Source: Phycisphaerae bacterium RAS1 (GTDB lineage Bacteria > Planctomycetota > Phycisphaerae > UBA1845 > Fen-1342). Taken from it: a stretch of DNA of 64,000 nt. The stretch covers positions 1,550,001 to 1,614,000 of the forward strand of contig SMLU01000001.1 in the NCBI GenBank assembly GCA_007859745.1, written 5' to 3'. Of this stretch, positions 8,285-16,322 are shown in pieces. The notes below the pieces were generated by a model. The model made no database searches, was not told where the DNA came from, and worked only from the letters and a program-made list of their open reading frames with translations. A program made the translations under genes and the position numbers. Each line of letters starts with the position of its first letter. Position 1 is the stretch's first letter.

Positions 8285-8373
8285 TTCTCCCGCCGTGAGC
8301 GCGTCCGGCGGATGACGCTTCAATAGTGGAGCGCCGCCGATGGCGGCCTCGAACAGCGAAAGCGAGGTGGGCG

Positions 8374-10380
8374 ATGAGTTGCATTTCGGCTTTTCTTCGT
8401 TTGCGCGATGCGCTCGTACTTCTCGCGCTGGCGGCCTTAGCGCTGCCAGCGGGCATGGGCGGCTGCGCTCCCGGTACAGATCTGTTTAGCGCCGCGGGCG
8501 CGCTCAACGAGGACACGGCCGCCGCCCCGGACCAGGCCGGCCCGCGCGACATCCAGCAGGATCAGAATGACGCGCAAAACGTCGACCTGGCCCGCGAAGT
8601 CGAGGAAGCCGACATCGTCAAGCTCGAAGAGGGCTTCTTCTACATCGCTAATCCCTACCGCGGCCTGCGGATCATCGACGCCACCAACGCCGACTCACCG
8701 GTGCTCGCCGGCGGCGTGGCGGTTGGGGGGCGCGGCGTCGAGCTGTTCCTGCGCGACAACCGCGTCTTTCTCTTCACCGCGGCGGATTTCTACAACTGCG
8801 CCGGCCGGCCGGTCGGATTCGTCGAAGGCGAGTTCGACGCGCTGCTCACGCCCGACTACAACGGCAGCCGGCTGTGGGTCATCGACGTCACCGACAAGAC
8901 GACGCCGACGATCGAGGAGCAGTTCGACTTTCCGGGCTTCGTAAAGGCGACGCGCCGCGTGGGCGACGTCATCTATGCCGTCGGAAACGCCGTCCCTGGC
9001 TTTGACGACAATCAGAACGACAACGCCGACAACAGCAACGACAACGGCGGCGATAACACAAACGACAACGCGGACAACACGAACGCCAACGACAACAACG
9101 CGAATTCGAACGACAACGGCGCCGACAACGCGAACGCCAATGACAACGCCGGCGAAAACTCGGCAGACGATCCGGTCGTGTTCGAGCCGATCGACCCGGC
9201 GCTGGCCACTTCCGTCTTCGTGACCTCGATCAGCATCGCCGACCTGGCCGACATCCACGCGGTCGAGACCGACTCCTTCGACGGCAATTCGCTCGACGTG
9301 CAGGTCGGCGAGAACGCGCTGTATGTGCTGGGCGACGATGCGGCCGACTTCGGCAACACGCTGGTCTCGTATGTCGATATCAGCGATCCCGCCGGCCAGA
9401 TCATGCGCCGCGACCAGTTCCGCGTGCCCGGCACAGTCCGCAACCGCTTCTTCGCGGACGAGTTCGAGGGCGTCTTCCGCATCGTGACCGAGGCCTTCAA
9501 CGAGTTCGATTTCCTGACCGCGGTCGCGCTCTACACCTACGACGTCAGCAATCCCGACCAGGTCACGCGCCTGGCCAAGCTGCCGATCGTCGCCAACGAG
9601 AGCCTGCGCGCGGTGCGCTTCGACGGCCCGCGCGGCTACGCCGTCACCTTCCAGCAGATTGACCCGCTGTTCGTGCTCGACCTGGCCGACCCGGCGGCGC
9701 CGAAGGTGAGCGGCAGCCTGGAGGTCCCCGGCTACAGCACGCACATCGTCCCCATGGGCGACCGCCTGGTCGCCGTCGGCTTCGACAACACCGAGGGTGT
9801 TCGGCCCGCCGTCGCACTCTATGACGTTTCCGATCCCGCCGCGCCGACGCAGCTCTCGCGCATCATCGTCGGGGACGCCTGGACCGGCAGCACGTCTTCC
9901 GAGGCGACCGTGGACGAAAAGGCGCTGCAGGTGCTCGAAGACGCCAAGCTCATCCTGCTGCCCTTCTCGACCACCGATTTCGAGACCGGCGGTTACGTCG
10001 ATTCGCTGCAGCTCATCGATCTCGGCGCCGATGAGCTGAAGGCGCTGGGCACTGTCAGCCATCGCGGACTGGTCCGCCGCTCCGGCCTGATCGACGGCCG
10101 GCTCTGGGTGCTCTCCGACATCGCCTTCCAGACGGTGGACATCGGCGATCCGGCGGCGGCCGCGACGCTGAAGGAGATCGAGATCATCAGCGAGCAGGAT
10201 CTGCTCGACGCCGGCCTTCAGAACTGCGTCGATTCTGCCCGCTTCCGCGGGTTTCCGGTCGAGTTCTTCGGGTTTGGGTTCTTCGGCGACGACGTGGTTT
10301 TCGGCGACACGTGCTGGCCGTTCTCGATCGCGCTGCCGGGGCTGAGCCTGGTTGGGATGTGGGTGGCCAAGAGGAAGTAG
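8374..10380 (+). CDS. Secreted beta-propeller lipoprotein with Asn/Asp-rich linker
   Basis: This 668-residue protein starts at an ATG preceded by GAGGTGGG. Its lipobox ends at C31 (AGMGGC). The segment EVEEADIVKLEEGFFYIAN matches the entry to the bacterial beta-propeller family PF09826, and repeated blades of the form LWVIDVTDKTTPT, LYTYDVSNPDQVT and LFVLDLADPAAPK follow. Between blades, at about residues 210-265, there is a low-complexity run made almost only of Asn, Asp, Ala and Gly (NDN units). The C-terminus ends in a short hydrophobic stretch and a basic tail, resembling a sorting or membrane-anchor segment. It is probably an envelope protein; the ligand is unknown. A hairpin repeat lies immediately after its stop codon. 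Confidence 0.85.
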   Translation: MSCISAFLRLRDALVLLALAALALPAGMGGCAPGTDLFSAAGALNEDTAAAPDQAGPRDIQQDQNDAQNVDLAREVEEADIVKLEEGFFYIANPYRGLRIIDATNADSPVLAGGVAVGGRGVELFLRDNRVFLFTAADFYNCAGRPVGFVEGEFDALLTPDYNGSRLWVIDVTDKTTPTIEEQFDFPGFVKATRRVGDVIYAVGNAVPGFDDNQNDNADNSNDNGGDNTNDNADNTNANDNNANSNDNGADNANANDNAGENSADDPVVFEPIDPALATSVFVTSISIADLADIHAVETDSFDGNSLDVQVGENALYVLGDDAADFGNTLVSYVDISDPAGQIMRRDQFRVPGTVRNRFFADEFEGVFRIVTEAFNEFDFLTAVALYTYDVSNPDQVTRLAKLPIVANESLRAVRFDGPRGYAVTFQQIDPLFVLDLADPAAPKVSGSLEVPGYSTHIVPMGDRLVAVGFDNTEGVRPAVALYDVSDPAAPTQLSRIIVGDAWTGSTSSEATVDEKALQVLEDAKLILLPFSTTDFETGGYVDSLQLIDLGADELKALGTVSHRGLVRRSGLIDGRLWVLSDIAFQTVDIGDPAAAATLKEIEIISEQDLLDAGLQNCVDSARFRGFPVEFFGFGFFGDDVVFGDTCWPFSIALPGLSLVGMWVAKRK

Positions 10381-10387
10381 CGAGTTC

Positions 10388-10470
10388 AGAGTAGCGAGTA
10401 GCGAGTTGAAGACGGGCCGCCTCTCGCGCGGTCTTCGTCTTCAACTCGCTACTCGCTACTCGCTACTCTT
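10388..10470. repeat. Inverted repeat of GAGTAGC units between convergent genes
   Basis: The arm 10389-10414 is perfectly complementary to 10436-10461, both built from tandem GAGTAGC or its complement. The repeat lies between the beta-propeller gene and the convergent carA, so it could act as a two-way terminator. The carA stop codon (10449-10451) is inside it. Confidence 0.8.
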
Positions 10471-11594
10471 AACTCGTCCCCCCCCATCATCTCGCGGAAT
10501 TCCCCAAACAAATACGCCGCGTCGTGCGGACCCGGGGCCGCTTCCGGATGGTACTGCACCGCAAACAGCGGCAGCTCGCGATGGCGGAAGCCCTCGACCG
10601 TCTGGTCATACAGATTCTGGTGCGTCAGCTCCAGCCCCACCCTCGCCATGCTCTGCGGCGAGACCGCGAAGCCGTGATTCTGCGATGTGATCTCGACCCG
10701 CCCGGTCCGCATGTTCCGCACCGGGTGATTGCAACCGTGATGGCCGAAGCGCAGCTTGTACGTCTCGGCCCCCAGCGCCAGCGCCAGAAGCTGGTGCCCC
10801 AGGCAGATTCCAAAAATCGGCGTGTCGCGCGACAGGTCGCGAATCGTCTCCTGCACGTACGTCACCGGCTGCGGATCGCCCGGACCGTTGCTCAGGAAAA
10901 CCCCGTCCGGCTTCATCTCGCGAATCGCCTCCGCCGGCGTCGTGGGCGGCACGACCGTCACGCGGCAGCCGATGTGCACCAGGTTTCGCAGGATATTCCG
11001 CTTCATCCCGCAGTCGATCGCCACCACGTGCCTGTCAATCGGACGCGGCGGCGCCGCGGGCGCCAGGTCGCCTTCGAAGCCGCGCTCCCACGCGACCGTC
11101 TTGCCGGTCGCGACTCGCCGGACCAGGTCCAGCCCCGCCATCGACGGCAGCCCCCGCGCCATTTCCAGCAGCGTCTCGTCCGATTCATCGCGCGTCGAAA
11201 TTACGCCGTTGATCGCCCCTTCCACCCGCAGCCGCAGTGTCAGCTCGCGCGTGTTCACGCCGCTGATGCCGGGGATGCCGCACGCCTTCAACCACGCGTC
11301 GAGCGTTCGGCGGCTGCGGTAGTTGGACGCAACCGGCGACAGCTCGCGGATCGCGAAACCCTCGATCAGCGGGCGGTCCGATTCGTCGTCCTCGTCATTG
11401 ACGCCGTAGTTGCCCTGCTGCACGGCCGTCATGCAGACGATCTGTCCGCAGTACGAAGGATCGGTGATGATTTCCTGGTAGCCGCTGTGGGCGGTGTTGA
11501 AGACCACCTCGCCGCCGCGCGTGGCGGCGGCGCCGAAAGCCTGGCCGTGAAAGACGGATCCGTCAGCAAGAACCAGTCGGGCTGCTTGGGACAA
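10449..11594 (-). CDS. carA: Carbamoyl-phosphate synthase small subunit
   Basis: This subunit is the glutamine amidotransferase that supplies ammonia to CarB for arginine and pyrimidine synthesis. The 381-residue product has the family N-terminal domain (GYQEIITDPSY, ISGVNTRELT) and a class I amidotransferase domain with the nucleophile elbow FGICLGHQLL. The partner His and Glu are in AVQYHPEAAPGP. It starts with TTG at 11594, supported by GGAGGAG in good register (11601-11607). No carB is in the window. The last eight residues (ELRVASSE) and the stop are read from the intergenic repeat, so the natural C-terminus has been replaced or extended by repeat sequence. Confidence 0.97.
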   Translation of the reverse strand: MSQAARLVLADGSVFHGQAFGAAATRGGEVVFNTAHSGYQEIITDPSYCGQIVCMTAVQQGNYGVNDEDDESDRPLIEGFAIRELSPVASNYRSRRTLDAWLKACGIPGISGVNTRELTLRLRVEGAINGVISTRDESDETLLEMARGLPSMAGLDLVRRVATGKTVAWERGFEGDLAPAAPPRPIDRHVVAIDCGMKRNILRNLVHIGCRVTVVPPTTPAEAIREMKPDGVFLSNGPGDPQPVTYVQETIRDLSRDTPIFGICLGHQLLALALGAETYKLRFGHHGCNHPVRNMRTGRVEITSQNHGFAVSPQSMARVGLELTHQNLYDQTVEGFRHRELPLFAVQYHPEAAPGPHDAAYLFGEFREMMGGDELRVASSE

Positions 11595-11744
11595 ACGGCT
11601 CCTCCGTGGTTACGGCCATGATAACGGGGAACCGGAGCGTCGGCAGCGGCCGAGCGGCGCGCTTCATGGGGAGCATCGGCGTCTCGCCGGTGCGTACCGG
11701 CCGGCCGCCCCTGCCATGCGAAAGCGAGGGTAACAAACGATCGA

Positions 11745-11800
11745 TCAGCCACCGGAGAGCAGGGCGACGAAGGGGTTGATGTCGAGGTGGATGCGCGCCA
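11745..11800 (-). pseudogene. Orphan dockerin-like C-terminal tail
   Basis: Read on the minus strand, this stretch encodes LDINPFVALLSGG and a stop, the same ending as the kinase gene at 12597 and the cytochrome gene at 30583. The DNA from CCGGAGAGCAGGGCGACGAA onward matches 12602-12640 for about 37 bases. No upstream gene body belongs to it, so it looks like the remnant of a deleted dockerin-tailed gene or a partial duplication. Confidence 0.65.
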
Positions 11801-11883
11801 CGGGAGATACAGGTTTCAGTATGGCCGCCCTTGTGGGTAGAATTGGTGCAGGAGCGTCAAGGCGCACGGTTGGAGATTCTCGA

Positions 11884-12114
11884 ATGTCACGACAAATCCT
11901 GCTTGATGTCGAGCTTCCAGCCGATCTGGATCAGCTTCGGTTGCCGCATGCGCTCGACCGTCGGCTCCAGGCGCTTCTCGATCGGCAGGATCAGGGGGAC
12001 GAGATGTCCGACGCCGAGCGATCTGAGGCCGAGGGTCTGGTCAACCTGGCGGAGTTCCTTTCGCTGCTGCGCCTGCGCATCGAGAACTCTGACAGAAAAG
12101 GCCGCGCGAACTGA
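11884..12114 (+). CDS. Small protein paired with HNH nuclease, antitoxin-like
   Basis: This 76-residue, Leu-rich and highly charged protein (MSRQILLDVELPADLDQLRL at the start) is predicted to be helical. I recognise the general type as the small partner that precedes HNH endonuclease genes in cyanobacteria and planctomycetes; this is from memory of the family, not a search. The ATG at 11884 follows GGAG at 11872-11875. Its TGA overlaps the ATG of the HNH gene (ATGA at 12111-12114 region), so the two are translationally coupled. It could be an antitoxin-like or DNA-binding partner, which is inference from size and layout. Confidence 0.7.
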   Translation: MSRQILLDVELPADLDQLRLPHALDRRLQALLDRQDQGDEMSDAERSEAEGLVNLAEFLSLLRLRIENSDRKGRAN

Positions 12115-12544
12115 TGCGTTCCGTTCCGGCGGAAATCCGGCGACAGGTCGTTGAACGAGCGGGCAATCGCTGCGAGTACTGCGGACTCTCCCAAGCCGGA
12201 CAGGAAGCGACCTTCCACATCGACCACATCGTCCCTTCGCGCGCTGCCGGAACGGACGAGTCTGACAACCTCGCACTCGCCTGTGTGTCGTGCTCGCTGC
12301 GGAAAGGGGCAAGGCAAACGGCGGTCGATTCTGCATCCGGGGAACCGGCCAGCTGTTCAATCCGCGCGACGACGCGTGGCGCGAGCACTTCCGTTGGAAC
12401 GGCGTGCTCGTCGCCGGCCTGACGCCGGTGGGCCGCGCCACGATCAGCGCCCTGCGCCTCAATCGTCCGCTGATCGTGGCGATTCGAAGCGAAGAAGCAG
12501 ACTTGGGTCGCCATCCGCCTCCCCCGTCGATTCGGGAGAGCTGA
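12114..12544 (+). pseudogene. HNH endonuclease gene with a frameshift
   Basis: The first frame begins MRSVPAEIRRQVVERAGNRC and contains the zinc/HNH core: CEYC, then HIDHIVPSRAAG, the Asn in ESDNLALAC, and CVSCSLRKG. Family members continue with a conserved tail of the form LFNPRxDxWxEHFRWxG...LTPxGRATxxALxxNRP. That tail is present but in another frame, from about 12350 to the stop at 12544 (QLFNPRDDAWREHFRWNG). A single missing base near 12340-12352, plausibly in the GGGG run, would rejoin the halves into one protein of about 143 residues. If the shift is real, the catalytic part is intact but the conserved C-terminus is lost. It may instead be a sequencing error. Confidence 0.82.
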
Positions 12545-12596
12545 ACGCAGCCCTGTCGGCGGGTCGCGGCTGCCGGCGACCTGCCGCGCCGGTTTT

Positions 12597-15500
12597 TCAG
12601 CCGCCGGAGAGCAGGGCGACGAAGGGGTTGATGTCGAGGACATCGACGTTGCCGTCGTCGTTGATGTCGCCGTTGGCGATGTTGCAGCTCGAGTGCTGGT
12701 TCATGTACTCGGCTGGGTCGGACAGGGCCAGGACGAAGGGGTTGATGTCGAGCACGTTCACGGTGCCGTCGCAGTTCATGTCGCCCAGCACAAAGGCGGT
12801 GTACGTGAGGCCGCCGAGATACGTCTCGCTGGAGCCGTAGCTCGTCCCATCGCCGAACCAGACTTGGTTCGGTGGGTAGCTCGTGGGTGACCCGACCGCC
12901 AGCGACGCGATCGGCGTCGTGTCGATCAAGAGCACGCCCGTGCCGCCGGTAACGGCAAACTGGTACGCATGCTGGCCCATGGTATTGAACGGGGTGAATG
13001 GCGTGCCGGTCCAATTCTGTGTATTTCCGACGAAGACGCCGCTGGAACTGATGCCGATGACGAACCAGCGCTGCTGAGCGTCGACGACGCCGAAAGCGTA
13101 GCCGGTGCTGTTGATCCCGTTGTAGGTCGATGAAACAACGTCGAGCTGCATATCGAGCGAGAATCCGAGGTCGAAGTCGATGGGGACGGAGACGTTGTCC
13201 CAGTTTTGGCCCCCGGAGTATGCCGTCGGCCCCTGGTGCAGCGCGCCACCCACGACCGCGGGCTCGGGCGATGACCCCGGCGGGTTGTCGTGACGCGTCC
13301 AGCCCTGGGCCTCCGGTAGGGTTCCCAGGTTGGGTGCGTAGCTGAACGTCCCACCGGGGCTCATGGACGCGAGCGCCGCCGACAGCGCGCAAGCGGCCAG
13401 CGCCGCGCGCACCCGACTGCGAACCCGAGATTCGAGACCGACGGCGGCCTGCAGCCAACGCGCCGGCGCCGCCGACCGCGGCGCGAGCCACACGGCGGTC
13501 AGGGCATCCTTGGCAAACGCCGGGTACGCCTGAAGTGCGCTCCAGAAAGACATGTCCGAAACCTCCATTCGCCGAGCCAGAACACTGAGGGAGACCATCT
13601 CCCTCGTCTCAAGAGATGGAGAGGAATCGGACGCCGAAAGCGCCGCGGATTGGGCCGAAAACCGCGTACCGGCGTCAGGATGCAGCCACGGGCGCCACCC
13701 CCGGGGCGCGGCGTCGCGCCTCGGTCGAAGCCCCGCAGTGGCGACAGAGCCGCTGCGCGAGCGTGCCGCGCCGTCCTCGAGCGCGGCTGCGGCCACGTAC
13801 TCGCGCAGAAGGACGACGAACGAGCGCGGATCGGTCGACGCCTCGTCGAGCGCGCCACGTATGACCTGCCGCCGCTCCCGACACGACAGGCTTGCCCACC
13901 ACCGATCCATCGCCCCGGTGAATTCCATGTGAACCCTGCGATTCTGTACGTCTTTGCTGCGTATGACGGCGGCGTATTGCCGCACCGCCTTCGCATGTTC
14001 GCCGCGCGCCGCGAAGAACCGGGCGTAGTCAACCTGCGCGACAACTGACCCGTGTCCGGGTGATAGCAGCCATTCGAACTTCCGGCGCGCCAGGTCATCC
14101 TGGCCCGTCGCCGCCAACTGGCGGGCCTCGATCCGTTCCAGCCCGTCCATTCCCGGCAAACGGCTCATCCCCCGGGCTTGCGCAATCAGCCGCCCAGCCT
14201 TATCAAAGTCGCCGCACTGGAGCGCCGCATCCGCCAGCGCGGTCGTCAGGAACCCCACATGCGGAAAGACCTCGTTCGCCGCCCGCAGCCGCGGATAGGC
14301 CCGCGCGGGCTGGTCCAAGAGGAGGAACGCCTGCCCGATAGCGGCGTCGACGAGCGCGTCGGCGTCGCAGTGGCGGTCAAGCTGCGCCCACGCGGCGATC
14401 GCCGTCTGGAGATCGAGCAGCAGGTACGCCAGCAGTCCCAGATCGCGCAGCTCGTCGGCCGACCGCTCGTCGAGTCGCAGCTCGGCCGCCGGCGCGTGCG
14501 TGCCCGTTGCGAGCAGGCGCCGGGAGTACTCGCGACAGCACGGTCGCACCGAGGCCTCGGCTACGGATTCGGGCCGGTCAACGTGCGCGGACTGCATCGA
14601 ATCCGGGCTGCGCCGCGCCGCCGCCACTGTCTCGTACGCCAGGCGGACGACGTCGCGTTCGCACCGGATCGCGTCGTTCCAGGGCCGCAGCCGCAGCGCC
14701 CGCGCGTAGGCGCCCAGCGCTTCGTCGAGCCCCTCGAGCGCCACGGCGCGGACATCCGGTGCATGGACGCTCTGGTCATAGAAGAACAGCGCGTTGAAGA
14801 GCTGGGTCTGCTGGTGTGGATCGAGCAGCGCCAGCCGCGCCTCGCGCGTGTGCTGCGCCACCCAGCGCGGGACCCAGAAGAAGTACACGACCAGAAGGAG
14901 AGAAAGCGCCACCGCCCCGCCGGCCCCCAGCAGCAGCCCGACCAACGAGGCACGGTTGCGGCGGGCGAGCTTGATCGTGCGCGTCAGCAAGCTGGCGGGC
15001 CGGGCGCGGATCGGCTGGAGGTTGAGCAGCCGTTCGAGATCGTCGGCCAGCTCGGCGGCGGACGGGTAGCGGCGCTGTGGGTCCGCGTCGATCGCCTTGC
15101 TGATGATGGTGTCCAGATCAAGCGGCACGCGGTTGTTCAGCTTGCGCAGCGGCGTGATGCGGCCGGATTCGACCTGGCGCAGGATGGCGTCGGGCGTCGA
15201 GGCGCTGAAAGGCAGGCGACGGGCCAGGGCGTGGTAGAGCGTCACGCCCAGCGCGTACACGTCGCTGCGCGCGTCGAGCTTGTCGCTCTCGCCGCGAAGC
15301 TGCTCGGGGGCCGCGTACGCCGGCGTTCCGGCGAAACTGCCGGGCTGCGTCAGCGTTGCGTCGGTGTCACGCACCAGGCCGAAATCCGACAGCAGCGGCG
15401 TGCCGTCGCGGCGGATCAGGATGTTGCCGGGCTTCACGTCGCGATGCAGCAGGCCGGCGGCGTGGACGGCGGCCAGGGCGCGGGCGATGGCGACGCCGAG

Positions 15501-16160
15501 ACGGCAGATGAATGCGGTCGGAGAGGGATCAAGGGGAAAAAAGGGATCAAGGGATCTAGGGATAAAGGGATCAAGGGCGCGCTGGCCGACATCCTCGCTT
15601 GATCCCTTGATCCCTTGATCCCTCGATCCCTTCTTCTCCCGATCTCTCGATCCCTTCGTTCCCGATCCTTGTTCGACGATCCACTGCGCCAGCGTGCAGC
15701 CGTCGACCCACTCCATCGCGTACGCCAGCAGGCCGTCCTGCTGCACCACGTCGTGAATCGCGACGACGTTGGCGTGCCGCACCCTCGCGATGGCCCGCGC
15801 TTCGCTCAGGAAACGCTCGCGGGCGCGGGGCGAGAGGGCGGCCGCGTCGGGCAGCACCTTGAGCGCGACCGGACGGTCGCCCAGCCGCTCCTGCTGGGCG
15901 AGGTAGACGCAGCCCATGCCGCCGCGGCCGAGTTCGGAGAGGATGCGATAGCCGCGGATGTGCGGCCACGAGCGGCGCGGGCTGAGCGTGATCTGCTCGG
16001 CAAGCTGCAGGAGTTCGTCGAGCTGGCTGCGCAAATGCGGGCGGGCGGCGAGCAGTTCGTCGAGGCGCGGAGACTGTCCCTCTTCGAACGCCGCAACGAT
16101 TCGATCGAATGCGGCGTCGAGGTATTGCTCATCAGTCAGCTTGGCCTGCGGCTGCGTCAT
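12597..16160 (-). CDS. Ser/Thr protein kinase fused to TPR-like region, lectin-like domain and dockerin-like repeats
   Basis: This 1187-residue protein starts at ATG 16160 after GGAGG. The kinase core includes GRGGMGCVY (about 78-86), Lys 101, HRDVKPGN (about 239-246), DFG (about 259) and APE. A transmembrane helix spans about 405-430. A TPR-like helical region of about 440 residues follows. The last part, from about 905, is beta-rich and lectin-like, and it ends in two dockerin-like repeats (GDMNCDGTVNVLDINPFVLA and GDINDDGNVDVLDINPFVAL). Between kinase subdomains V and VI, residues about 165-213 are an in-frame translation of a GATCCCTT repeat. At 13553 an internal ATG has a good GGAGG site, followed by a signal-like stretch (RAALAACALSAALASM). 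The C-terminal part may therefore have been, or still be, a separate secreted protein. The ECF sigma gene at 16320 lies upstream on the same strand. Confidence 0.85.
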   Translation of the reverse strand: MTQPQAKLTDEQYLDAAFDRIVAAFEEGQSPRLDELLAARPHLRSQLDELLQLAEQITLSPRRSWPHIRGYRILSELGRGGMGCVYLAQQERLGDRPVALKVLPDAAALSPRARERFLSEARAIARVRHANVVAIHDVVQQDGLLAYAMEWVDGCTLAQWIVEQGSGTKGSRDREKKGSRDQGIKGSSEDVGQRALDPFIPRSLDPFFPLDPSPTAFICRLGVAIARALAAVHAAGLLHRDVKPGNILIRRDGTPLLSDFGLVRDTDATLTQPGSFAGTPAYAAPEQLRGESDKLDARSDVYALGVTLYHALARRLPFSASTPDAILRQVESGRITPLRKLNNRVPLDLDTIISKAIDADPQRRYPSAAELADDLERLLNLQPIRARPASLLTRTIKLARRNRASLVGLLLGAGGAVALSLLLVVYFFWVPRWVAQHTREARLALLDPHQQTQLFNALFFYDQSVHAPDVRAVALEGLDEALGAYARALRLRPWNDAIRCERDVVRLAYETVAAARRSPDSMQSAHVDRPESVAEASVRPCCREYSRRLLATGTHAPAAELRLDERSADELRDLGLLAYLLLDLQTAIAAWAQLDRHCDADALVDAAIGQAFLLLDQPARAYPRLRAANEVFPHVGFLTTALADAALQCGDFDKAGRLIAQARGMSRLPGMDGLERIEARQLAATGQDDLARRKFEWLLSPGHGSVVAQVDYARFFAARGEHAKAVRQYAAVIRSKDVQNRRVHMEFTGAMDRWWASLSCRERRQVIRGALDEASTDPRSFVVLLREYVAAAALEDGAARSRSGSVATAGLRPRRDAAPRGWRPWLHPDAGTRFSAQSAALSASDSSPSLETREMVSLSVLARRMEVSDMSFWSALQAYPAFAKDALTAVWLAPRSAAPARWLQAAVGLESRVRSRVRAALAACALSAALASMSPGGTFSYAPNLGTLPEAQGWTRHDNPPGSSPEPAVVGGALHQGPTAYSGGQNWDNVSVPIDFDLGFSLDMQLDVVSSTYNGINSTGYAFGVVDAQQRWFVIGISSSGVFVGNTQNWTGTPFTPFNTMGQHAYQFAVTGGTGVLLIDTTPIASLAVGSPTSYPPNQVWFGDGTSYGSSETYLGGLTYTAFVLGDMNCDGTVNVLDINPFVLALSDPAEYMNQHSSCNIANGDINDDGNVDVLDINPFVALLSGG
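15525..15668. repeat. GATCCCTT repeat expanded inside the kinase coding sequence
   Basis: The plus strand shows several AGGGATCAAGGG units (15525-15576), then a 21-bp spacer, then CTTGATCCC units (15598-15668). Together they can form a long hairpin. The block is a multiple of three and stays open, inserting about 48 residues (KGSRDQGIKGS and DPFIPRSLDP type) in the kinase domain. The same unit occurs between genes at 57737-57786. Confidence 0.88.
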
Positions 16161-16218
16161 CGACCTCCGGCAGGCTGGGCATCGCCCACCACTTGCGGCG
16201 CGCGGCGCCGACGCGCGG

Positions 16219-16322
16219 GTGTAGGGTAGGCCGTGCCCACCTTCGCAACGCACGACAACCAACGCCACCGGCGACTGGTGGGCACGGCCCACCCTACGGA
16301 TCGGTGGGCGATGCCCACCCTA
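16219..16322. repeat. Dispersed hairpin repeat, GTAGGGTGGGCATCGCCCACC family
   Basis: Inverted copies of GGTGGGCACGGCCCACCCTA and of GGTGGGCGATGCCCACCCTA type lie between the sigma factor and kinase genes. They add a false N-terminal extension to the kinase frame. The last arm directly abuts the sigma gene stop codon. Confidence 0.75.

Noticed and set aside
15525-15668. CRISPR or small RNA array within the kinase gene
   Set aside because: Units are short, unspaced and form two inverted blocks; it is a dispersed tandem repeat in a coding sequence.
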